Source: JAAZCI01 sp046462535 (GTDB lineage Bacteria > Pseudomonadota > Gammaproteobacteria > Cardiobacteriales > Wohlfahrtiimonadaceae). Taken from it: a stretch of 8,357 nt of DNA. The stretch is taken from contig JBKGVF010000004.1 of assembly GCA_046462535.1 (NCBI GenBank), positions 1 through 8,357 of the forward strand. Reading direction: 5' to 3'. A program made the position numbers and the translations under genes. Shown one piece after another: positions 1-5,747 of the stretch; the stretch's first letter is position 1, and each line of letters begins with the position of its first letter. The notes under the pieces are model-generated. The model saw only the letters and a list, made by a program, of their open reading frames with translations, did no database searches and had not been told where the DNA came from.

Positions 1-241
1 GCTTCCCCGTAAGCCTTTGGGTGACCAGATCTAGGAGCGCCGTTTGGCTCTTTTCGCCGTGGAGGTGGGTAAACTTCTCCCACTCGGTGGGCCATGCGGT
101 TTGTAAGAAGCGGACAAGATCCTCAGGATAGAGGGCGCGGGCTTTGTCGTAGCCGCTGTTATCGCCCTGTTGCCAACCATTTTGGGTGAGATGCTGGAGG
201 ATTGCGTTCTGAAAATGTCTTTCACGGGTGGAATCTGTCAT
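1..241 (-). CDS. hsdR: Type I restriction enzyme R subunit, N-terminal fragment (runs off the left edge)
   Basis: HsdR is the ATP-dependent translocase and nuclease subunit of type I restriction complexes. Only about 80 codons are visible, beginning MTDSTRERHFQNAIL and passing through GYDKARALYPEDL and THLHGEKSQTAL; this looks like the start of an HsdR N-terminal region (families are about 1000 residues), so the nuclease and helicase motifs lie outside the window. The ATG at 241-239 is chosen because GGAG (250-247) sits 5 nt upstream and the frame is open to the window edge. The gene starts 2 nt after the hsdS stop codon, so it is the third gene of an hsdM-hsdS-hsdR operon and probably translationally coupled. 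The assignment rests on operon position plus recalled sequence character. Whether the full gene is intact cannot be seen. Confidence 0.85.
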   Translation of the reverse strand, partial: MTDSTRERHFQNAILQHLTQNGWQQGDNSGYDKARALYPEDLVRFLQTAWPTEWEKFTHLHGEKSQTALLDLVTQRLTGK

Positions 242-243
242 GG

Positions 244-1599
244 TTACTCCTTATGAATCTCTGGGGTTGAGGATTGTGAGGTTGAAGATTGTGAGGCTCT
301 GCGGGGTTGCCAGTGGCGCAGGTCGATTTTGCCGGTGACCGCCGCCGAGATAAGCGCCCTTCTCCGCTCTTTGAGCAGCTCAATCTGCTGCTCCGCTTTT
401 GCCGTTAATGCGTCCATTTTGGCGAGTTCGGTTTCAAGGAATTGGACGATCTCTTCTTGTTCCGTAAAAGGAGGAGTTACTATCGGCATATTAGAAATAA
501 ACTCTGTAGCTGCTCTGGGCATTTTCGTCCCATAAGTTGAGCTATCAACCTCCTTAATAAATTCTAGCGACAGCATTTGTGCCCAAAGATATTTGCTTAA
601 AACTTCAGGATTTGGCCGATACACTAGTAAATCCCCAAAAGCTACACCCTTCATTTCTGCTAAATATACCTTTGCTAAATAAGGTCGTAATTTCCCAAAA
701 AGAACATCTCCTTTCTGAAAATCTACTCCCTCCCCAACTAAATCATTGGTTGTGTTAAGAAATTTGCCGGTAAAACCTTCAATATTTTCTAAGGCTACGA
801 TCTCTTTTGCGGACTTCGCTACTCGCTTTTCTGTAATTAAACGACTGCAATAACTCAGCTTCTTCACCTCCCAATGTGCCGGAATCTCCCCGATCCATTC
901 AACGCCGGAATCTTTCATGGGGGCATCGGGGTTTAAGCCTTTTGTTACGGCGTGGCTAATCACCGCTTGTCGCTTTTCGGCGAGGAGCTCAATAAGGCGC
1001 TCCTGCTTGGCGATTAACCGATCCATCTGCTCCGTTTCGTAATCGAGAAAATCGGCGATTTTTTGTTGTTCGGGGAGGGGGGGGAAACAGGTAAAGCTTT
1101 CTAAAATCAAAACATCTGAAATATTTTCTTGTGCCCCTCCTGTTGCGGTGAGTCGAACATATTCAATAAATGCTAAAGAGTTCAAATGCCACCATAAATA
1201 TTGGTGCTCAATATTTACAACCTGAAACTTGCAAACTCGCTGATTTAATAATGAAGGTTTTTTAAAAGTATACTTGCCAACTTTCCCGATAGTCGCCCCC
1301 GTCATTGCCATTAATATATCTCCCTGATTAATAGCGTACTGACCAAACTCTTTTAAAAAACTTATTGGAAGATACTTTCCTCCATCAATAGTAACTGTCC
1401 CGTCTTCCAGAATATTTCCAATTCGTAAAAGAGGAATTCCAGAGTCCACATAGTCATCATTTTTGAAAGCGTAGCCCGTTTGAATTACGCAAACCCTCTT
1501 TAACTGCAATGCTTCCCAATGCGCCGGTATCTCATTTATCCACTCAACGCCAGAATCTTTATATTCAGGATAGGGGTGTAACATCTTCTGCTCTGCCAT
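244..1599 (-). CDS. hsdS: Type I restriction-modification specificity subunit S
   Basis: HsdS (451 aa) sets the bipartite DNA target of the type I complex and bridges two HsdM and the HsdR subunits. The organisation is a duplicated half: an entry motif DSGVEWIxEIPAHWE at residues 15-29 and again at 230-244; target-recognition domain 1 at about 30-168 and domain 2 at about 245-372; a conserved coiled-coil spacer after each (FPPLPEQQKIADFL at 172-185 onward, and PPFTEQEEIVQFL at 376-388 onward), each ending in an A-V-T-x-G motif. Both helices are full length, so the protein should be functional. The ATG at 1599 overlaps the hsdM stop codon (TAATG). The two recognition segments are AT-richer than the conserved parts, as expected when such domains are exchanged horizontally. 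Codons 172-176 contain a C8 run that could make the gene phase-variable. The tail after residue 428 is Ser/Thr/Gln-rich and built on a short DNA repeat. The target sequence cannot be predicted. Confidence 0.96.
   Translation of the reverse strand: MAEQKMLHPYPEYKDSGVEWINEIPAHWEALQLKRVCVIQTGYAFKNDDYVDSGIPLLRIGNILEDGTVTIDGGKYLPISFLKEFGQYAINQGDILMAMTGATIGKVGKYTFKKPSLLNQRVCKFQVVNIEHQYLWWHLNSLAFIEYVRLTATGGAQENISDVLILESFTCFPPLPEQQKIADFLDYETEQMDRLIAKQERLIELLAEKRQAVISHAVTKGLNPDAPMKDSGVEWIGEIPAHWEVKKLSYCSRLITEKRVAKSAKEIVALENIEGFTGKFLNTTNDLVGEGVDFQKGDVLFGKLRPYLAKVYLAEMKGVAFGDLLVYRPNPEVLSKYLWAQMLSLEFIKEVDSSTYGTKMPRAATEFISNMPIVTPPFTEQEEIVQFLETELAKMDALTAKAEQQIELLKERRRALISAAVTGKIDLRHWQPRRASQSSTSQSSTPEIHKE
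247..250 (-). promoter_or_regulatory. Ribosome binding site of hsdR inside the end of hsdS
   Basis: GGAG on the minus strand lies 5 nt before the hsdR ATG and overlaps the last codons of hsdS. It fixes the hsdR start and suggests that ribosomes finishing hsdS feed hsdR. Confidence 0.7.
265..294. repeat. Two tandem 15-bp units in the 3' end of hsdS
   Basis: GGTTGAGGATTGTGA (265-279) is followed directly by the same unit with one change (280-294). On the coding strand it encodes the repeated Ser-Gln-Ser-Ser-Thr in the C-terminal tail of HsdS. Copy changes would keep the frame, since the period is five codons. Confidence 0.8.
868..915. repeat. Direct repeat copy 2 in hsdS, before recognition domain 2
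   Basis: This 48-bp stretch matches 1513-1560 at 39 of 48 positions, 645 bp (215 codons) apart and in frame. It encodes the second DSGVEWIGEIPAHWE motif. Such duplicated half-subunit borders are typical recombination points for swapping target-recognition domains. Confidence 0.85.
1077..1084. repeat. G8 (C8 on the coding strand) homopolymer in hsdS
   Basis: Eight consecutive G on the plus strand, with a further G4 run at 1072-1075 separated by a single A. On the coding strand it reads through codons Phe172-Pro-Pro-Leu-Pro176. Translating shifted versions by hand gives a stop at residue 195 after loss of one base (TAA at 1016-1014) and at residue 204 after gain of one base (TGA at 991-989). 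Either would leave a protein with only the first recognition domain. Confidence 0.85.
1513..1560. repeat. Direct repeat copy 1 in hsdS, before recognition domain 1
   Basis: Partner of 868-915; it encodes the first DSGVEWINEIPAHWE motif near the HsdS N terminus. The nine differences fall mostly in the middle of the repeat, so the longest uninterrupted identities are only around ten bases. Confidence 0.85.
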
Positions 1600-4040
1600 T
1601 ACTGCTGCTCCCCCGATTTTACCGCCTCTAAGAGCGCCATAATCTCCCGACTTAAGGTAGAGAGCTCGGCATCGATCTCCGCTAAATCCCGCGGGGGCTC
1701 ATAGATATAGAAGTGGCGATTAAAGGGGATCTCATACCCCACAACGCCCACCGCTTCGTCGGTTTTGTCGCAATGCGCTTTGGCACGGCTAATCCACGCA
1801 TCGGGCACGTGGGGCAACACCTCTGCCGTAACATATTGCTCCACCAGCGCCTCTGTGGTGAGCTCGGGGTTTAAGGGGATATTCTCCGTATCCCGCAGCT
1901 CGCTATCGGTGTCATACTCCACTAAGTTGCCTTCGGCATCGGTAAACATCCCATAGAGGGGATTCGCCTCCCCCCGCTTCGGCTGGCGCTTAATCACCGG
2001 CGCTGCGTTTGGGTTGCGCCACGAAATTGCGTTAATAATCTCATCGCGCTCCTTCTTTACAAGCTTGAGATTGAGGGTTTTAAGCGCGGCATCAAACGCC
2101 TTGGTAAAGGTATTAAAGTCATCGCTCTCGGGGGCTTGAGTGCTCGCCACAATCTCCCGGGCAATCGCCACCCCTTTTGTAAAGAGCGCCCCTTGCTCGA
2201 GCCATAATTTGGGCGCGAGTAACGTTTTAAGCTGCGCCTCTTTTAGCGCTGGGAACTCCTCTTTTAACATCCCGCGAAGGAGGGTGGATTCCTGCTCTAA
2301 CGCCGCAAAATCTTCCGCCGTGAGCTCGCTTGCATCGGGCAGAGTATCGAGCGTAGAGAAGGCACTCTCTGGGGCGACATCGGTAGAAGCTACATCGGAA
2401 GAGGCGTCAGCAAACAGCGTGCCGGCAAAGGGGATATCAAGCTCTGCCAAATACTCCACAATGCGCTGCATCGGGGCGTTATAGGTGCGGCTACTGCTAA
2501 AACGTAGAGTCGCTAAACGCTCGGGCGTAAGGGCAACAGAGAGGCGGAGCGGGCGCTCGATCGTCACTCGGCGATAACCAAAATCGGTAGTGGCTAAAAT
2601 CTTGCTTAACGGCGCTTTTGTTACAGGATCAACGCCGGAAGCCTTATCAAACTCCGCATACTCTTTTAAGAGGAGCTCGGCATAATGCTCGGGGATAATA
2701 TTGCGCTTAGAGCCTAACGATTTACGCATCCGCTCAAAGCAGTTCTCCCCATTAATGAGCTGCACAAAGCCTTTGCGCTCTTTGGGCTTATGGTTGCTTA
2801 AAATCCAGATATAGGTGGCAATCCCCGTGTTGTAGAACATATCGTTGGGCAGGGCGATAATCGCTTCCACCAGATCTTGCTCTAACAGATAGCGGCGAAT
2901 TTCGCTCTCGCCAGAACCTGCCCCGCCGGTAAAGAGGGGGGAGCCATTGAGAATAATCCCAATCCGGCTGCCGGGGTCATTGCCGCTCGGGGTGCGCATT
3001 TTACTCACAAGATGCAGCAAAAAGAGGAGAGAACCATCAGAAACACGGGGAACGCCGGGGCCAAAACGGCCATTAAAGCCCTCTCGCTCGTGCTCGTTTT
3101 TAATCTGCGCTTCTATCCCCTTCCACTCCACACCAAAAGGGGGGTTAGCGAGCATATAGTTAAAGCGCTCGGCGGGGAGCTGGTCATCACTTAAGGTATT
3201 GCCATATTTAATGTTTGCAACATCTTGCCCCTTAATAAGCATATCCGCCATACAGATCGCATAGGATTCGGGGTTGAGCTCCTGCCCAAAGGGAATAATG
3301 TGCGCATTGGGGTTGAGCTCATTTACATACTCTGCGCCTGAAGAGAGAAAGCCCCCTGTTCCTGCTGTTGGATCATAAATTGTGCGAATTACACCGCTAC
3401 GAGCAAGCGCTTCATCATCAGGCGTAAAGAGGAGAGATGTCGTTAAACGGACGATATCCCGCGGAGTAAAGTGCTCCCCTGCTGTTTCGTTTGAGCTCTC
3501 TGCAAAGCGGCGGATAAGATCCTCAAATACAAGCCCCATCTCATGGTTATCTAATGTATCGGGGCTTAAATCGATAACCCCAAACTCCTGCACAATACGG
3601 TAGAGCAAGTTACTGCTATCGAGCTGATCGATAAAGGTTTCAAACTTAAAGCGCTCAAAAATCTCCCGAACACTGGCAGAGAAGCTGTGCAGATACTCTA
3701 TTAAATTGGCACGGATATCCCCCTGCCCCAAATTACTTAAGGAGAATTGGGAGATATTATAAAAATTCACCCCCGAGGCCTTATAGTACTCATTATCGAT
3801 ATAATCTCTCGATAACCCTTCTGGAAATTCTTGCCGATAAATAGCGTCTTCCTGCTCTAAACGGGCCTTTGTCTCCAATACCGCCTCTCGTGTGGGCTCT
3901 AGTGCCTGCTCTAAGCGACGAAGCACTGTAAAAGGGAGAATGATCCGCCCATATTGTGATTGCTTAAATGGGCCTCGTAAAAGGTTTGCAATGGACCAGA
4001 TAAAGCTAGAGACCTCACGAAAGTTTTGGGGATTCATCAT
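1599..4040 (-). CDS. hsdM: Type I restriction-modification DNA adenine methyltransferase M subunit
   Basis: HsdM transfers a methyl group from S-adenosylmethionine to the N6 of adenine in the sequence chosen by HsdS. The 813-aa product has a helical N-terminal HsdM_N-like region (about 8-160), then an N6-adenine methyltransferase domain: GEHFTPRDIVRL (188-199), the SAM-binding loop DPTAGTGGFL (223-232), and catalytic NPPFG (299-303), all intact. Many HsdM proteins are about 500 residues, so this one belongs to the long type. Residues about 490-813 form a C-terminal extension with an acidic, Ala/Ser/Thr-rich linker (541-575), a conserved-looking GYEIPFNRHFYIYEPPRDL (768-786) and a final helix that probably contacts HsdS. 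The first of two adjacent ATGs (4040) is preferred because AAGGAG lies 7 nt upstream. The stop codon overlaps the hsdS start by one base. The gene heads the operon. Confidence 0.97.
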   Translation of the reverse strand: MMNPQNFREVSSFIWSIANLLRGPFKQSQYGRIILPFTVLRRLEQALEPTREAVLETKARLEQEDAIYRQEFPEGLSRDYIDNEYYKASGVNFYNISQFSLSNLGQGDIRANLIEYLHSFSASVREIFERFKFETFIDQLDSSNLLYRIVQEFGVIDLSPDTLDNHEMGLVFEDLIRRFAESSNETAGEHFTPRDIVRLTTSLLFTPDDEALARSGVIRTIYDPTAGTGGFLSSGAEYVNELNPNAHIIPFGQELNPESYAICMADMLIKGQDVANIKYGNTLSDDQLPAERFNYMLANPPFGVEWKGIEAQIKNEHEREGFNGRFGPGVPRVSDGSLLFLLHLVSKMRTPSGNDPGSRIGIILNGSPLFTGGAGSGESEIRRYLLEQDLVEAIIALPNDMFYNTGIATYIWILSNHKPKERKGFVQLINGENCFERMRKSLGSKRNIIPEHYAELLLKEYAEFDKASGVDPVTKAPLSKILATTDFGYRRVTIERPLRLSVALTPERLATLRFSSSRTYNAPMQRIVEYLAELDIPFAGTLFADASSDVASTDVAPESAFSTLDTLPDASELTAEDFAALEQESTLLRGMLKEEFPALKEAQLKTLLAPKLWLEQGALFTKGVAIAREIVASTQAPESDDFNTFTKAFDAALKTLNLKLVKKERDEIINAISWRNPNAAPVIKRQPKRGEANPLYGMFTDAEGNLVEYDTDSELRDTENIPLNPELTTEALVEQYVTAEVLPHVPDAWISRAKAHCDKTDEAVGVVGYEIPFNRHFYIYEPPRDLAEIDAELSTLSREIMALLEAVKSGEQQ

Positions 4041-4047
4041 CTCTTCT

Positions 4048-4053
4048 CTCCTT
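4048..4053 (-). promoter_or_regulatory. Ribosome binding site of hsdM
   Basis: AAGGAG on the minus strand ends 7 nt before the ATG at 4040-4038. Two ATG codons are in tandem (4040 and 4037); the spacing fits either, with slight preference for the first. Confidence 0.8.
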
Positions 4054-4104
4054 AAAATAAGTTATAGTGGCGGCAATCTGCCCAAAAAATAGGCGGGTTT
4101 GCGA

Positions 4105-4118
4105 ACCTGTCGGCAGGT
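4105..4118 (-). other. Small hairpin in the hsdM leader
   Basis: On the minus strand ACCTG-CCGA-CAGGT forms a 5-bp stem with a 4-nt loop. It is followed closely by a weaker GGTT-CGCA-AACC stem and then a TATTTTTT run near 4084-4091. It lies close to where transcription would begin if the 4125-4152 promoter is used. It might be part of a leader control element or an operator; the sequence does not decide between them. Confidence 0.3.
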
Positions 4119-4124
4119 AAAATC

Positions 4125-4152
4125 CTTATAAGATACCCAATTTTCATCTAAA
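4125..4152 (-). promoter_or_regulatory. Candidate sigma-70 promoter of the hsdMSR operon
   Basis: On the minus strand TTTAGA (4152-4147) and TATAAG (4130-4125) are separated by 16 nt and match the -35 and -10 consensus at four and five of six positions. This would give a leader of about 75 nt before hsdM. A second possible -10, TATAAC (4066-4061), has a poor -35 and would start transcription almost at the ribosome binding site, so it is less likely. Confidence 0.4.
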
Positions 4153-4206
4153 TCTCTATCTAATTTAATTAGTTAGCGTAGAGGCTCAGTTTAAAAAGTG
4201 GGGCAT

Positions 4207-4240
4207 AAAAAAATCGCCCTCTGTTGATAAGAGAGCGATT
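4207..4240 (-). terminator. Intrinsic terminator after the IrmA-like gene
   Basis: On the minus strand AATCGCTCTCT (4240-4230) pairs with AGAGGGCGATT (4222-4212) in an 11-bp stem with one G-T pair and a 7-nt loop, running straight into seven T (4213-4207). It starts 25 nt after the stop codon of the upstream gene and separates that gene from the hsdM transcription unit. Confidence 0.9.
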
Positions 4241-4264
4241 CATCTTACCCATCATACTGATAAT

Positions 4265-5059
4265 CTATCGACCACACTTCATAAGGCTAAAGTTAGGGTT
4301 ATAGCCATCAATGGTTAGGCGCCCCTCATCGTTAATGCGGTAGAGGCTCTCTTCATATCCTTTGATATATGAGTAATCGGGGGCGAATTGTGTAAAGTTA
4401 ACCCAACCCCCAAGGGCTGTAGGTCCATTGCTCGACTCACTATTGGGGGAATTAAGATCGGTAAAGGTTTCGGTGCGGGCATATTGCCAACCAACGATTC
4501 GCGCCATATTGCCCGAAAAGGTAAGAATATAGTGCGCATCATAGGCTATCTCTGGTGTATGGCAGAGCTCAGGATCGGTTACCCAAGTGCCTAAAAATGC
4601 AGGGTGAATCGCCTCATATCCAGAGGAGGCGGCAACCGAAACCTGTGCAAGTTGAGGGTTTTCACCCTGAAAGAGATGGAGTGGGAGCTCATGCCTTTTT
4701 CCGCCAATCATCTCAAATACTTTAATCACCTCAAACTCATGATGCCCCTCCATCTCCTCACAAGGGATCTCAAGAGAGGCACTCTGTCTGCGAGTCGCAT
4801 TCGAATCGCCAAAGGCCTCGACACTTAAGGTCGATTGCCCAATGGATCGCCCAAAAATATCTCGATGATTAAGCAGAATCTCTAAATCTTCAAACGCTCC
4901 CCCCATATTGCCGTTATCGAGGAGAAATGTGTAACTGCAATAGCCCCGATTAATATAATATTCCCCTGTATGGGTAATGCTCGCACCCCGAGGAATATCC
5001 ACTGCACCTGCTACTCCCAATGCCCCCACCAATACCGTAGAAAGAAGTTTTTGCCACAT
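4265..5059 (-). CDS. Secreted two-domain protein, IrmA-like N-terminal domain
   Basis: This 264-aa protein begins with a clear Sec signal peptide: MWQK, hydrophobic core LLSTVLVGALGVAGA, and likely cleavage after Ala19 (AGA before VDI). The mature part looks like two modules. Residues about 25-145, with C41 and C100, carry RDIFGRSIGQSTLSVEAFG (66-84) and GDSNATR; from memory this resembles the IrmA family of small secreted immunoglobulin-like proteins of E. coli, a family-level guess only. Residues about 153-264 start FLGTWVTDPELC and end SLMKCGR, with C166 and C262; this looks like a small beta-rich domain but I do not recognise it. Two cysteines per half suggest one disulfide in each, consistent with a periplasmic or secreted location. 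The start is supported by AGGGGG (5071-5066) 6 nt upstream. The gene is monocistronic, with its own terminator. Function is unknown. Confidence 0.8.
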   Translation of the reverse strand: MWQKLLSTVLVGALGVAGAVDIPRGASITHTGEYYINRGYCSYTFLLDNGNMGGAFEDLEILLNHRDIFGRSIGQSTLSVEAFGDSNATRRQSASLEIPCEEMEGHHEFEVIKVFEMIGGKRHELPLHLFQGENPQLAQVSVAASSGYEAIHPAFLGTWVTDPELCHTPEIAYDAHYILTFSGNMARIVGWQYARTETFTDLNSPNSESSNGPTALGGWVNFTQFAPDYSYIKGYEESLYRINDEGRLTIDGYNPNFSLMKCGR

Positions 5060-5087
5060 ATAGCGCCCCCTAATCGAAAGGTTAATT

Positions 5088-5122
5088 AAATCAATTAAAG
5101 CTCTCTGTAGTTTAATTGATTT
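5088..5122. repeat. Perfect 12-bp inverted repeat with 11-nt spacer
   Basis: AAATCAATTAAA (5088-5099) is exactly reverse-complementary to TTTAATTGATTT (5111-5122). The centre is 46 nt upstream of the start codon of the leftward secreted-protein gene. It could be an operator for a dimeric regulator or a hairpin in the 5' leader. No poly-T tract follows on the minus strand that would make it a good terminator. Confidence 0.65.
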
Positions 5123-5200
5123 TCTAAGAAATAATTAATCTTAATACTACAGTGATTTTATAAAAATTTATCCCCCTATAAGTTAATTTTAAGTGCTTTT

Positions 5201-5228
5201 ATCAAATAGGCATCAAATATCATATTTG
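5201..5228. promoter_or_regulatory. Operator-like palindrome with an extra half-site
   Basis: CAAATAT-C-ATATTTG (5214-5228) is a perfect 15-bp dyad with a single central base. The half-site sequence ATCAAATA occurs at 5201-5208 and again at 5212-5219, that is 11 bp or one helical turn apart. Position and spacing fit binding of a dimeric transcription factor between the divergent genes; which factor is unknown. Confidence 0.45.
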
Positions 5229-5415
5229 GTAAAAAACTGCTTAATATCTCATAAAAATTGTGTGCAATCATGGCACAACAGTAATTAAACAGCTGAATGT
5301 TTTATTTTTTATATTAATGGAACTCAATTAAAGGCTTTATATATAAGAATAATATTTTATGGATTCTAATTTGTTTAAAATGAATAAACTGAACTAGCGT
5401 TAAGATTAAATCGAA

Positions 5416-5421
5416 AAGGAG
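5416..5421 (+). promoter_or_regulatory. Ribosome binding site of the lipoprotein gene
   Basis: AAGGAG ends 8 nt before the ATG at 5430, a strong match at good spacing that supports the short gene as genuinely translated. Confidence 0.8.
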
Positions 5422-5429
5422 TATTTACA

Positions 5430-5642
5430 ATGAAAAAAATTATCTTATTATCTGCCGCTATTTTTCTTACCGCTTGTGCTGAAGAAGTGAAGCCTGTTGA
5501 TTACTATATTGAAAACTTAGATGAGGCTGAAGCGGTAATAAGTAAGTGCGAAGTTACTCAAGGAAGCAAAGATGACCAGAATTGCATTAACGCAAGTTCA
5601 GCCCTTTCTCACTGTTTTATTTTTAACTGCTCGGATGACTAA
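5430..5642 (+). CDS. Small outer-membrane lipoprotein, EexN (entry exclusion) family-like
   Basis: This 70-aa protein has a type II signal peptide: MKK, hydrophobic ILLSAAIFL, lipobox L-T-A-C with Cys16 as the lipidated residue. Ala17 at +2 favours sorting to the outer membrane. The mature part, about 54 residues, contains VDYYIENLDEAEAVISKC (23-40) and QNCINASSA (50-58). This pattern (V-D-[YW]-Y near the N terminus, a Cys, then N-C-x-N-A) resembles what I recall of EexN-type lipoproteins from IncN-like conjugative plasmids, which block entry of related plasmids. Cys40, 52, 62 and 67 may form disulfides. No conjugation genes are in the window, so the role here is inferred from family resemblance alone. 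It is the only plus-strand gene and faces the autotransporter gene, with which it shares a terminator. It could instead be an unrelated small Cys-rich lipoprotein. Confidence 0.72.
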   Translation: MKKIILLSAAIFLTACAEEVKPVDYYIENLDEAEAVISKCEVTQGSKDDQNCINASSALSHCFIFNCSDD

Positions 5643-5687
5643 AGAGATGAAATCTGTTTACATGCAGTATATTCATTACCCAATAGA

Positions 5688-5717
5688 AAAGGGGCACTCA
5701 TAATTGAGTACCCCTTT
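5688..5717. terminator. Bidirectional terminator between convergent genes
   Basis: AAAGGGGCACTCA (5688-5700) pairs with TGAGTACCCCTTT (5705-5717) in a 13-bp stem with one C-A mismatch and a 4-nt TAAT loop. On the plus strand it is followed by a T-rich run (to 5724), and on the minus strand by TTTTCT. It therefore can end both the lipoprotein transcript and the autotransporter transcript, whose stop codons lie 45 nt and 30 nt away. Confidence 0.88.
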
Positions 5718-5747
5718 AATTTTATCCTTCAGACCTATCGGAGCTGA

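Larger units (their letters stand above)
5060..5429. other. AT-rich divergent intergenic region with symmetric sites
   Basis: This 370-bp stretch separates the leftward IrmA-like gene from the rightward lipoprotein gene and must hold both promoters. No convincing ORF, tRNA or complete -35/-10 pair stands out, because almost any position resembles a -10 in such AT-rich DNA. It contains three symmetric elements (5088-5122, 5214-5228, and the weaker TGTGC-7 nt-GCACA at 5261-5277). The 10-mer TCAATTAAAG occurs at 5091-5100 and 5324-5333. Together they suggest a regulated divergent promoter region. Confidence 0.5.

Noticed and set aside
31..225. 64-codon open frame on the minus strand at the left edge
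   Set aside because: It overlaps the start of hsdR in another frame, has no ribosome binding site and has a composition unlike a real protein; the hsdR frame from 241 is better supported.
2140..2484. 114-codon plus-strand open frame inside hsdM
   Set aside because: Ser-rich shadow of the Ala/Glu-rich hsdM coding strand; no start signal or recognisable domain.
4092..4107. GGTTCGCAAACC on the minus strand resembles a tRNA T-arm, which could mark an integration site
   Set aside because: The stem is only four pairs, and no acceptor, anticodon or D-arm can be built around it; no matching duplicate was noticed elsewhere in the window.
4315..4542. 75-codon minus-strand frame overlapping the secreted-protein gene
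   Set aside because: A frame-shifted shadow; the frame of the 264-aa protein carries the signal peptide, paired cysteines and correct terminator distance.
5261..5277. TGTGC-AATCATG-GCACA looks like a CRP site
   Set aside because: The half-sites are spaced one base too far (TGTG-N9-CACA rather than N8) and lack the usual A/T next to them; kept only as a weak dyad.
5688..5717. Long inverted repeat considered as a mobile-element end
   Set aside because: Short loop, flanking T runs and position between convergent stop codons make it an ordinary bidirectional terminator.
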